Positions 1 through 6,591 of a stretch of 64,000 nucleotides of DNA are shown here, piece by piece. The stretch's first letter is position 1. Every line of letters starts with the position of its first letter. The DNA is from SIG424 sp045546695 (GTDB taxonomy: Bacteria; Bacillota; Clostridia; UBA1212; UBA1255), in assembly GCA_045546695.1 (NCBI GenBank), contig JAZQDE010000013.1:1-64000 (forward strand), written 5' to 3'. Made by a program: the position numbers and the translations under genes. The notes beneath the pieces are model-generated. The model saw nothing but the letters and a program-made list of their open reading frames with translations, was not told the DNA's origin and did no database searches.

Positions 1-258
1 TATTATATCGACAAAGCACACCTTGACTATGGAATTACAGAAGCTGTTTATGAAGATTATATTTTGAAGATATTTGATCGGGATAGACTTATTTGCGAAT
101 GCATAAAGCACGAGAATAAAATGGATAGAGAAATTTATAACAAAGCGATTCAGGCATATATCAATGATAACAAGAAGAATATTACTAATCTACTTGATTA
201 CGCAAAGCGTAGGAACATTCATAAAAAAGTAAGGGAAAGAATAGGAGTGTGGCTATAA
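1..258 (+). CDS. AbiEi-family antitoxin, C-terminal part (runs off left edge)
   Basis: The frame is open from base 1, so only the last 85 codons of a longer gene are present. The visible residues (YGITEAVYED, then KIFDRDRLICECI, then AIQAYINDNKKN) match position for position the C-terminal half of the complete AbiEi protein at 2254-2850 in this window. AbiEi is the antitoxin and autorepressor of type IV AbiE systems; its N-terminal winged helix would lie outside the window. The stop overlaps the next gene's ATG by one base (TAATG), the same coupling as in the intact pair. The partner toxin is deleted, so this antitoxin is probably an orphan. Confidence 0.8.
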   Translation, partial: YYIDKAHLDYGITEAVYEDYILKIFDRDRLICECIKHENKMDREIYNKAIQAYINDNKKNITNLLDYAKRRNIHKKVRERIGVWL

Positions 259-816
259 TGGATAGAGGCGCATCGGTACTCTCAAAACTTAAAGCAAAGT
301 CGAAACAAACAGGAAATTCTTTGCAGATGCATTTACAGTTATATTGTCAGGAGGTATTTCTCCGCAAAGAGAAAAATACCGGTTCAGCTTGAAAATTTCA
401 CACAACCTGAAATTAGTACATATTCCTTGGAAAGTACAATCGCAGAGAAGTTTGATGCAATTCTTCAAAGGCTTGAAATGACCAGTAGAATGAAGGATTT
501 TTACGATATATATTATCTTTCAAAAATGTTTGATTTTGATGGCCGTAAGTTGCAAGAAGCAATAACAGAAACATTGCAAAACAGAGGCACAACCTATAAT
601 AGAGATAGTCTGCAGCAGATAGCAGGGTTTATTGATGATGCTGAAATGGTTGCAAAGTGGAAACGTGCTTTAAAAGATATAAAAAAGCCTGATTTAACTT
701 TTGCTGAAGTCGTTGGAACCATAGTGAACTTTTTGGAACCGGTATGGCAAGGGATAGTAAATGAAGAGGAATTCTTTGGTACATGGCAGAAAAATAAATG
801 GCAAAGAAAACAGTAG
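258..816 (+). pseudogene. AbiEii nucleotidyltransferase toxin remnant (internal deletion)
   Basis: An ATG at 258 opens a frame resembling the start of AbiEii proteins (MDRGASVLSKLKAKSKQTGN) that stops at about 390. From about 361 a different frame continues with typical AbiEii C-terminal sequence (YSLESTIAEKFDAIL, then MTSRMKDFYDIYYL) to 816. Compared with the intact AbiEii at 2850-3689, the central part is missing, including the GG and T-x-D-x-D nucleotidyltransferase motifs. The two surviving pieces are in different frames. Both the deletion and the frame change argue that no active toxin is made. Confidence 0.8.
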
Positions 817-858
817 AATGAAATACAATCAAGTTTGTCAAAAAAGAGGATTGCAATT

Positions 859-1455
859 ATGAGTAGAATAATGGATTACATTTTAAATATGCTGCCGTAT
901 ATGCTTATCTCATTGCCAATTATAATAGTTGTGCGTGTAATAGCTGTTTCTGTGTTTAAGAAAAAAGGAATCAAAACGTCGCAGTGGCATGAAATAGGAC
1001 TTGTCTTATTTGCTGTATTTCTTGTCGGTTTGGCTTCTCAGACAATTATTCCTAAGATTGAATTCGGGGTCGGCGGTCTGAATATCGTTAATCATAATTT
1101 GGAAAGTAAGATAAACTTAATACCCGGTCAAGTATTTGTTGATACTTGGAGAGAATGTGTGATTAACGGATACTGGAACTATCTTATAATCAATTTCATA
1201 GGTAATATTTGTATGTTTGTTCCAATTGGTTTTTGTATCCCGTTATTGTGGAATGGTATATTGTTTTGGAAAACTACACTTATCGGATTAGGAACATCTC
1301 TTTTCATTGAACTATGTCAGATTCCCCAAGTGAGAGGTTCTGATGTTGACGATTTATGGCTTAATACGCTCGGAGTTGTTATAGGATATGTATTATTCCA
1401 AGGTTTCAAACGACTGTCAAAAGAATTAGATTTAAAATTCAAAGTCAAACGATAA
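859..1455 (+). CDS. VanZ-family membrane protein
   Basis: This 198-residue protein has several hydrophobic segments (near the N-terminus, around residue 50, around 115-150 and at the end). It carries the VanZ-type C-terminal signature, a polar R-G-S-D-V-D-D stretch followed by NTLG and a last membrane segment. VanZ-like proteins are associated with low-level teicoplanin resistance in vanA clusters, but most members have no known role, and no van genes lie nearby. ATG 859 is preferred over the upstream TTG at 835 because AAAGAGGA stands about 8 bases before it. A stable GC hairpin follows at 1470-1491. Confidence 0.8.
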   Translation: MSRIMDYILNMLPYMLISLPIIIVVRVIAVSVFKKKGIKTSQWHEIGLVLFAVFLVGLASQTIIPKIEFGVGGLNIVNHNLESKINLIPGQVFVDTWRECVINGYWNYLIINFIGNICMFVPIGFCIPLLWNGILFWKTTLIGLGTSLFIELCQIPQVRGSDVDDLWLNTLGVVIGYVLFQGFKRLSKELDLKFKVKR

Positions 1456-1469
1456 TTTGCATAGCGTTG

Positions 1470-1491
1470 GGCGTCGCAGAAATGCGACGCC
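1470..1491 (+). terminator. Hairpin after vanZ-like gene
   Basis: GGCGTCGCA and TGCGACGCC form a perfect 9-bp stem with a 4-base loop just after the VanZ stop. It is followed by a weak T-rich stretch, so it could be a terminator of moderate strength. Confidence 0.6.
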
Positions 1492-1510
1492 TTATTGCTG
1501 AAAGGATGTG

Positions 1511-1891
1511 ATGAAAATGGGATACCGAATCATAGAATACTGCGGCGAAAAATACAAACTGACTCCTAAATGGTATAAGCAATATTTATCTGCTTTGGAA
1601 CTTATGAAAAAAGCAAAAGAAATAAATATAGCAGACCTTAACATTTCGGAGCTGTTGGACATTAGGGAGGTAAAAATTGATAGAAGCAAACCGCAATTAA
1701 TACGGATTATTAGTTATATCAATCAGGTAAAGAATCCGTATTGTTTCCGTGTTGGAAATTCAAAAGTGCGAGTTTCCTATGCCAACAAAGATGAAACTTT
1801 GAATGATTCGTTTGTTGCAATGTCTAATAAAGAGCAAGAAAACAACAAATCTTCCCAAGTCCTTAATGAAAAAGGGACCTTGGCAGAGTAG
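1511..1891 (+). CDS. DUF6870-like small protein
   Basis: This is a 126-residue soluble protein with no membrane segment. The central part (LLDIREVKIDRSKPQ followed by IISYINQVKNPYCFRVG and VRVSYA) is like small conserved proteins, DUF6870 in my recollection, that occur with mobile elements of Clostridia; the role is unknown. Start 1511 is chosen because AAAGG lies 5 bases upstream; 1517 is possible. The last ~20 codons lie in a repeat whose second copy is non-coding at about 3776-3840. The stop codon falls inside the spoVT-like core GACCTTGGCAGAGT, so the 3' end appears to have been shaped by recombination. Confidence 0.5.
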   Translation: MKMGYRIIEYCGEKYKLTPKWYKQYLSALELMKKAKEINIADLNISELLDIREVKIDRSKPQLIRIISYINQVKNPYCFRVGNSKVRVSYANKDETLNDSFVAMSNKEQENNKSSQVLNEKGTLAE

Positions 1892-1990
1892 TCATTACAA
1901 AAAGCCCGAAAAACCGCATAAACACTAGGGTTTTCGCTGGTTTGCCCCATTGAACGCATTGGTGTCAAAACAGGGTTTTCGGCGGTTTTA
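1876..1990. repeat. Cassette junction 1: spoVT-like core plus recombination-site-like motif
   Basis: GACCTTGGCAGAGTAGTCAT at 1876-1895 matches 17 of 20 bases of the spoVT fragment at 10,676 (codons 12-18 region). It is followed at 1905-1943 by an imperfect inverted repeat centred on CATAAACACTAGGGTTTTCG. The right half (AGGGTTTTCGCTGGTTT) recurs at 1972-1988. The same two-part arrangement is seen near 3821-3921, and the second part again at 5552-5586. Confidence 0.5.
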
Positions 1991-2071
1991 GAAAGGAGCA
2001 GAATATCATTCTAAATATGCGTCAGAAATACATACTCTGAGGCGGCCAAAATTAAATATTCAAACTGTCAC

Positions 2072-2105
2072 AAAGCCGGATGAGTGTATATGTTCATCCG
2101 GCTTT
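2072..2105. terminator. Strong GC hairpin between cassette 1 and abiE
   Basis: AAAGCCGGATGA and TCATCCGGCTTT make a perfect 12-bp stem with a short loop. The A and T flanks let it work as an intrinsic terminator on either strand. The interval 1892-2253 otherwise holds only the junction repeat and the abiE promoter. Confidence 0.6.
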
Positions 2106-2186
2106 CTACTGTCTCAAAAACAATATGAAATTTGGGACAATAATAAAGACATACCTTTCGGGTATACTAAAAATTAGAAAAAACTA

Positions 2187-2233
2187 TTTACATTTACGCT
2201 ACAACAAGTTATAATATGTAGCAAGAATGTAAA
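2187..2233 (+). promoter_or_regulatory. abiE promoter with overlapping inverted-repeat operator
   Basis: TTTACA (2187-2192), a 17-base spacer and TATAAT (2210-2215) form a near-consensus sigma-A promoter. TTTACATTTACGCTACA at 2187-2203 and TGTAGCAAGAATGTAAA at 2217-2233 are inverted copies matching at 14 of 17 positions. One covers the -35 and the other the start site. AbiEi proteins are known to bind paired inverted repeats and repress their own promoter, so this is the expected autoregulatory operator. Confidence 0.75.
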
Positions 2234-2253
2234 TAAAGTTGGATGTGTGCTTT

Positions 2254-2850
2254 ATGGATGTAATTTGGAATAAAATTCAAAGTATTGCTGAAAGTGGTAA
2301 TGGATATATCAAAACAAGTGACGTTGAAGCTGTGGGTGTCAGTCGTCCTATGATTAAGAAATACTTGGAAGCCGGAAAGCTGGAGCAGGTTCGCAAAGGA
2401 CTATATGTGCTCACCGATGGTTTTGCTGATGAGTTTGCGCTTCTTCAGGTTCAAAGTTCTAAGGCAGTATATTCCTATGGCACGGCGTTGTATTTATGGG
2501 GTCTGTCAGACAGAACGCCGCACATATTTGATATGACCTTCCCTCGTGGTACCAATGTCAGCCGACTTAAAAAAGATAATGCCAATTTACGATGCCATTA
2601 CGTAGATAGAGAAATTTACGAGATGGGAATCACCGAAACGGTGTCACCACAAGGTGCAACTGTAAAACTTTATGATAAAGAGCGTTGTATCTGCGACCTG
2701 ATTCGTAATAAAGACCAAGTAGATATACAACTCTATTCACAGGCAATAAAAGACTATTTTAAATCAAAACCCGATAACCGAAAGCTACTGAAATATGGAA
2801 AAGCGTTTGGTATCGTGGATAAGATTAGAACCTATATGGAGGTGTTGTGA
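2254..2850 (+). CDS. abiEi: AbiEi-type antitoxin and autorepressor (type IV toxin-antitoxin)
   Basis: This 198-residue protein has an N-terminal winged helix (GYIKTSDVEAVGVSRPMIKK, residues ~15-35), a following L-x-x-V-x-x-GLYVL wing, and an AbiEi C-terminal domain (YSYGTALYLWGLSD; later VKLYDKERCICDLI). AbiEi proteins repress the abiE operon and neutralise AbiEii without direct tight binding (type IV). ATG 2254 is used; a TTG at 2239 is also in frame. The stop and the next ATG share a base (TGATG), so translation of the toxin is coupled. Confidence 0.85.
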   Translation: MDVIWNKIQSIAESGNGYIKTSDVEAVGVSRPMIKKYLEAGKLEQVRKGLYVLTDGFADEFALLQVQSSKAVYSYGTALYLWGLSDRTPHIFDMTFPRGTNVSRLKKDNANLRCHYVDREIYEMGITETVSPQGATVKLYDKERCICDLIRNKDQVDIQLYSQAIKDYFKSKPDNRKLLKYGKAFGIVDKIRTYMEVL

Positions 2851-3689
2851 TGAAAACTCCCGAGCAATTAAAGGGCTCTATTCGTAGCATGGCGGCCAAG
2901 AAAAATCTTCGCGCCCAGGAAGTGCTGCAAATGTTTTTGTTTGAGCGTATCTTGGAACGTTTGGCAAACTCTGCTTATAAGGACAACTTCATTTTGAAAG
3001 GTGGTTTGCTGATTTCCTCTATAATCGGAATTGGTGAGCGAACCACAATGGATATGGACACCACCGTTCGTGGTATTCAGATGGAAGAGGATGAGATTGT
3101 TAAAGCCATTCAGGAAATTATATCTGTCGATGTAGGCGACGAAATCATTTTTGAATATGAAAGTATTGAGCCAATCCGTGAGGATGATGCTTATAATAAT
3201 TTTCGTGTTCATCTTCGCGCTAAGTACGGCAAAATTGATAGCCCGATGAAAATAGACGTTACAACCGGTGACGTTATTACTCCGGCAGCCATACAGTATG
3301 ACTTCCCGATGTTGTTTGAAGATAAAACGGTATCTGTTATGGCATATACTCTTGAAACCATATTGGCAGAGAAATACGAAACAATTCTCCGTCGTAATGT
3401 GGGTACTACAAGAGCCAGAGATTATTATGATCTACATACTCTGTTCCGTAGCAGAAAGGACGAGATTAGACCTGATGTGCTAAAGGCAGCTGTGCTGCAT
3501 ACCGCAAAGAAACGCGATTCTATCAACGATATAGAGGATTGGCAAGAAATCCTTGCCGACATTAAAGCTGAACCGCTGATGCAAAGCCTTTGGGATAACT
3601 ATGTTGCAGAAAATCAATATATAGTTGAGTTGTCCTTTGAAGATGTGTTGAAAACAGTAGAGGAAGTTGCTTTGATGATAGGGCTATAA
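2850..3689 (+). CDS. abiEii: AbiEii-type nucleotidyltransferase toxin
   Basis: The 279-residue protein belongs to the nucleotidyltransferase AbiEii/AbiGii family. It has the GG motif at residues 51-52 (FILKGGLL), the metal-binding T-M-D-M-D at 66-70, a K-I-D-V strand, and the C-terminal LETILAEKYETIL and RARDYYDLHTL motifs. Family members transfer nucleotides, reported for relatives to tRNA acceptor ends, and cause growth arrest or phage abortive infection. GGAGG at 2838-2842 is placed correctly for ATG 2850. The catalytic residues look intact, unlike the decayed copy at 258-816. Confidence 0.88.
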   Translation: MKTPEQLKGSIRSMAAKKNLRAQEVLQMFLFERILERLANSAYKDNFILKGGLLISSIIGIGERTTMDMDTTVRGIQMEEDEIVKAIQEIISVDVGDEIIFEYESIEPIREDDAYNNFRVHLRAKYGKIDSPMKIDVTTGDVITPAAIQYDFPMLFEDKTVSVMAYTLETILAEKYETILRRNVGTTRARDYYDLHTLFRSRKDEIRPDVLKAAVLHTAKKRDSINDIEDWQEILADIKAEPLMQSLWDNYVAENQYIVELSFEDVLKTVEEVALMIGL

Positions 3690-3715
3690 ATGGCATCGTT
3701 TTGGCGGTGCCATTT
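3688..3715 (+). terminator. Hairpin after abiEii
   Basis: AAATGGCA and TGCCATTT pair around a 12-base loop, directly overlapping the abiEii stop. There is no long T-run, so it is a modest terminator or mRNA-stabilising hairpin. Confidence 0.5.
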
Positions 3716-3775
3716 GCTATGTATAAATAAAACAAAAAACAATTGGAAATTCTACTCATAATTTCTACAAAAAGT

Positions 3776-3921
3776 GTGATACTAACAAAGAGCAAAAAAC
3801 AACAACTCGTCCCAGATAAGGACCTTGGCAGAGTCGTGATTTTTTGATGGAGCGAGGCTTGATTTGAACAAATCAATAAATCCCGAAAACCCGCATAAAT
3901 ACTGGGCTTTTGGCAGTTTTT
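3776..3921. repeat. Cassette junction 2: spoVT-like core plus recombination-site-like motif
   Basis: The stretch at 3776-3820 repeats the 3' end of the DUF6870-like gene (AACAAAGAGCAA and onwards) but is non-coding here. GACCTTGGCAGAGTCGTGAT at 3821-3840 matches the spoVT fragment at 10,676 at 18 of 20 positions. At 3882-3921 comes a second copy of the CATAAATACTGGGCTTTTGG-type motif. The gap between abiEii and the next gene holds nothing else. Confidence 0.55.
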
Positions 3922-3925
3922 GTAG

Positions 3926-4864
3926 TTAATGTAATACTTTATCTGTTATATCAATCAAAGTTTCGAAATCGGGCGGCAACTCTTCTTGGCTATCATAGAC
4001 ATCAGATGTGTATGCTCTAAAAAGCGTGTAATCAGAAGCGAATTCTTGCACAGAATAATAAACGGCACTATCGTGTGGATATCCAAACAAGGTAATGCGC
4101 CCCGTATAATTTTCATCCGTATAAACGGCAATAACAAAACCGGGCAACATAGGTTGGGTTTCAATAATTCTTCGTTGAATTTCATATTGCAACTTTTCAA
4201 TAGGAATATTATTTTTTCCTGTCTTCCTTGCAAAATAGAATGTGGCAACAGCTGTTGCAATTTCTGTTGCAACCATAATGGCGAATATAGTCCAATCAAT
4301 GTTGCTGAATTCGTGCATTTCTCTTTCGCCGGTCAAGAATACTGTGATAAAGATAATGACAAACATTAAAGCAACACCGGAACAAACATATATAAGCCCA
4401 TTCTTTTTGGTTGCTTTTAAGTTGTTTAATTTTTCCATCAGTATTTCGGGTTGTTCGGTTACCTCAAATGACATATTCCGTCGAATAATTGAAGCGAGTG
4501 GCCAAGAATTCTCAATACCCATTATGGTATGTGTTTTACCATCTTTTAATTGAATGATCAAGGTATTAACTCGAGCTACAGCAAAAACCACATCCGAAAG
4601 TTTGCAGTCAATTTTACCGAACCAATGGTACTTTGCTTTGATTGAATCTTCATCAATGTGAATAAACGCACCGAAATTTAACAGCCATGACGGAATTACA
4701 ATCAAAATAGTAAGAATGCCTATAATCAAAAATGTTAGTAATTCACTGGTTGCTTTTGGGTCAACTATATTTAGAAAAATATATAGACCGATAAAAAACA
4801 AGCCACAAACAAACAATAGAAAAAGCCAAATGTTAAATTTCTTGCGAAGAAACATACCTTCCAC
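3926..4864 (-). CDS. Hypothetical membrane protein with PH-like region (cassette 3, second gene)
   Basis: I do not recognise this 312-residue protein. It has two membrane segments at the N-terminus (~10-32 and ~42-65). A soluble beta-rich stretch follows (FGAFIHIDEDSIKAKY, then LIIQLKDGKTHTI), resembling bacterial PH-like domains. Two more hydrophobic segments lie around 158-215, and an acidic soluble tail ends the protein. GTG at 4864 follows AAAGGCGGTGA with good spacing; ATG at 4855 is an alternative. It lies 20 bases downstream of the gene at 4884-5369 and is probably cotranscribed with it. Confidence 0.6.
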   Translation of the reverse strand: MEGMFLRKKFNIWLFLLFVCGLFFIGLYIFLNIVDPKATSELLTFLIIGILTILIVIPSWLLNFGAFIHIDEDSIKAKYHWFGKIDCKLSDVVFAVARVNTLIIQLKDGKTHTIMGIENSWPLASIIRRNMSFEVTEQPEILMEKLNNLKATKKNGLIYVCSGVALMFVIIFITVFLTGEREMHEFSNIDWTIFAIMVATEIATAVATFYFARKTGKNNIPIEKLQYEIQRRIIETQPMLPGFVIAVYTDENYTGRITLFGYPHDSAVYYSVQEFASDYTLFRAYTSDVYDSQEELPPDFETLIDITDKVLH

Positions 4865-4883
4865 AAAATCACCGCCTTTGCAA

Positions 4884-5369
4884 TTAAAACTCTATCCAAT
4901 CTTTTTCATTTAAGGTTTTTATAACATTCTTGGCATCTGGAAGTGTAATAACAAATAGCCTTCCGTCTTTAGCAAAAATGTTTAGGTGAATATCATCAAA
5001 TTGATAATGGTCAATGTCTTGCACTAATATTTCATCCAATGTATATGGTTTTTCATCAAGACATAAACAAACGATACCTGCTTCGCAAAAATAGATATTT
5101 CCGTTTTTAACTTTGCCGTTTCCTAAGTTGAAATTACCACTGGTTTTATAAAAAATAGGAGAGGTTATCTTTTTTTCAAATTCTGCATACTTTTTATCCA
5201 TAATTTTTCCGTAAACAAGAAGAAATACAAATAACAGGATATAGAATAACAATCCTGCAAAAACCGAAATTAAAACAGCGTCATCCATTTGTAAATATTG
5301 CAGCAAGAAATATGTAATCAAACCAAAAAAGAAACCTGTAATTGCAGATAAAAGTGCTTTAGCTTTCAT
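4884..5369 (-). CDS. Hypothetical membrane protein with PH-like region (cassette 3, first gene)
   Basis: Two membrane helices (residues ~5-27 and ~30-55) precede a basic stretch. A beta-rich cytoplasmic domain follows (NIYFCEAGIVCLCLDEK, then YTLDEILVQDIDHY, then LNIFAKDGRLFVITL), similar in outline to the downstream protein. No function is recognisable; GAGGTGATTTTATG gives a clear start. The two genes form a minus-strand pair enclosed by junction repeats, so they appear to be a discrete cassette cargo. Confidence 0.6.
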   Translation of the reverse strand: MKAKALLSAITGFFFGLITYFLLQYLQMDDAVLISVFAGLLFYILLFVFLLVYGKIMDKKYAEFEKKITSPIFYKTSGNFNLGNGKVKNGNIYFCEAGIVCLCLDEKPYTLDEILVQDIDHYQFDDIHLNIFAKDGRLFVITLPDAKNVIKTLNEKDWIEF

Positions 5370-5419
5370 AAAATCACCTCGTTTAGTTCATTAAATCACA
5401 ATCAGTCTAAAAAGTAAAT

Positions 5420-5522
5420 CTTGCGGTATATTTCTCCCACAATTACAGATAATAACAACACAATTTGTAATTTAAGGAGAAATGAATATATGAAAGCAAC
5501 CGGCATTGTCCGCCGTATCTAG
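5420..5522 (+). pseudogene. spoVT 5' fragment C (promoter, leader and first 10 codons)
   Basis: From about 5411 the sequence follows the leader of the intact spoVT. It has GTATA at 5426-5430, 15 bases, CAGATAATA at 5446-5454, AAGGAGA at 5474-5480, and ATG at 5490. It encodes MKATGIVRRI and then hits TAG at 5520. The bases after the stop (GGC..TCGTGTTAT) look like a deleted version of the GGCAGAGTCGTTAT core. This is a broken copy of the 5' end of spoVT, in the same orientation as the intact gene. Confidence 0.8.
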
Positions 5523-5551
5523 GCTCGTGTTATAATAACACCAAGAGCTAT

Positions 5552-5586
5552 AAAGCCGCATAAACACTAGGGTTTCGCTGATTTTT
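5552..5586. repeat. Third copy of the CATAAACACTAGGGTTTCG motif
   Basis: AAAGCCGCATAAACACTAGG followed by GTTTCGCTGATTTTT matches the motif at 1905-1943 nearly base for base and the one at 3882-3921 more loosely. It again lies immediately after a spoVT-like fragment. Imperfect inverted halves flank a TAG centre, as in tyrosine-recombinase core sites. Confidence 0.55.
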
Positions 5587-5621
5587 GCCTAACCCAATTT
5601 GCACAAAAACATAAGACACAT

Positions 5622-5652
5622 AGAAAAAGAGAGGTGAATTTCACCTCGCTTT
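5622..5652 (-). terminator. Terminator after araC-type gene
   Basis: GAGGTGAA and TTCACCTC form a tight hairpin at 5631-5647. On the minus strand it is followed by a T-run, just past the stop of the regulator gene. The same GAGGTGAA stem recurs at 10,803-10,837 and 11,906-11,930 after other minus-strand cassette genes. Confidence 0.7.
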
Positions 5653-5654
5653 TG

Positions 5655-6458
5655 TTATTCTATTTCCGGATGGACGTAAGGTTTATCGGTAATATTATAT
5701 CCAAATAGTTGCTTATGCAGGCGACTCACATAGTTTGGGTCAGTATAACCATACATTGCAGCTGCTTCATACAAATGCATATTGGAATGGTCTATAAGCG
5801 TCTTTATTCTTTCAAGTTTAAGCTTATTAATGTATTTTATCACGGTTGTGCCTTCCGCTTTTTTAAAAACCGCGCACAAATATTCGGGCGAAATTCCTAA
5901 ATATGCAGCCACAGAGTTTTGAGTAATACAAGTATGAATATTCCTTTGTATATAGTCTTTTGCCCTTTGAGCATACAAAAGCTCGCTTGGTAAATTATTA
6001 TTTAGAGCATTACGGTTGCATTTGTCAATTGCGCAAAGCAGTTCAAGAAATTTAGCCGCCCCCAAAACTCTTGATTCTTTATATACTAATTGATTATGTA
6101 TAAATTCATCTATTAAATGGCAGATATTTGCGGTGCATATTTTCGCGGGTGTAATTATTGGCAAAAGCAAGCCGCGGTTATCGCTACAAAAATCCCAGTC
6201 TACCTTTACACCAACGGTATGATGGGAATGGAATTTATCGGTTAGAATAACGGTCTTTTTGTCATGAAGCAGGCAAAGGATATCTCCTTTTTTAGCACAA
6301 AGCCTTTCATTTCCCACTTCAAGATCAAAGGAGCCGTCGGCGATATAGGAAACTTCCAAAAAGCTCTCTCTGACAGAAAACCTGTTATGGTAATGATCTG
6401 CTTTATAAATATGTGAAAAAAGTATGTCAGGCAACGATGTGATTTCAACGCAATTCAT
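5655..6458 (-). CDS. AraC-family transcriptional regulator
   Basis: The 267-residue protein has an N-terminal cupin-like sensing half (GSFDLEVGNERLCAKKGDIL). The C-terminal AraC double helix-turn-helix includes the first HTH around CITQNSVAAYLGISPEYLCAVFKKAEG and the second around LYEAAAMYGYTDPNYVSRLHKQLFG. It is divergent from the glycyl radical operon, 134 bases away, so it most likely senses that pathway's substrate and controls it. ATG 6458 is preceded by GGGGTGGAG; the upstream in-frame extension lacks such a site. Confidence 0.85.
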   Translation of the reverse strand: MNCVEITSLPDILFSHIYKADHYHNRFSVRESFLEVSYIADGSFDLEVGNERLCAKKGDILCLLHDKKTVILTDKFHSHHTVGVKVDWDFCSDNRGLLLPIITPAKICTANICHLIDEFIHNQLVYKESRVLGAAKFLELLCAIDKCNRNALNNNLPSELLYAQRAKDYIQRNIHTCITQNSVAAYLGISPEYLCAVFKKAEGTTVIKYINKLKLERIKTLIDHSNMHLYEAAAMYGYTDPNYVSRLHKQLFGYNITDKPYVHPEIE

Positions 6459-6524
6459 ATTCTCCACCCCTTTGTTAAAAATAGCATAATATATTAATTT
6501 TGTCAAGATTTTGAATTGTGTTTA

Positions 6525-6552
6525 TTTACATTATGCAATTTCTAAATATAAT
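6525..6552 (+). promoter_or_regulatory. Candidate promoter of the glycyl radical operon
   Basis: TTTACA at 6525-6530, a 16-base spacer and TATAAT at 6547-6552 stand 40 bases before the enzyme's start. GCATAAT (6484-6490) and ATTATGC (6531-6537) are inverted copies that might be AraC-type half-sites. That assignment is inference. Confidence 0.5.
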
Positions 6553-6591
6553 GTTATTAAGAAAAGAAATCTTTTGGTTTTGGAGGTTTTT

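Noticed and set aside
835..858. TTG start for the VanZ gene
   Set aside because: ATG 859 has a good ribosome site and the extra residues are not typical of the family.
3268..3483. Small ORF inside abiEii
   Set aside because: A shadow frame of a clear coding gene with no ribosome site or recognisable sequence.
6511..6591. 27-residue N-terminal extension of the glycyl radical enzyme
   Set aside because: It lies over the predicted promoter and lacks a ribosome site, while GGAGG precedes ATG 6,592.
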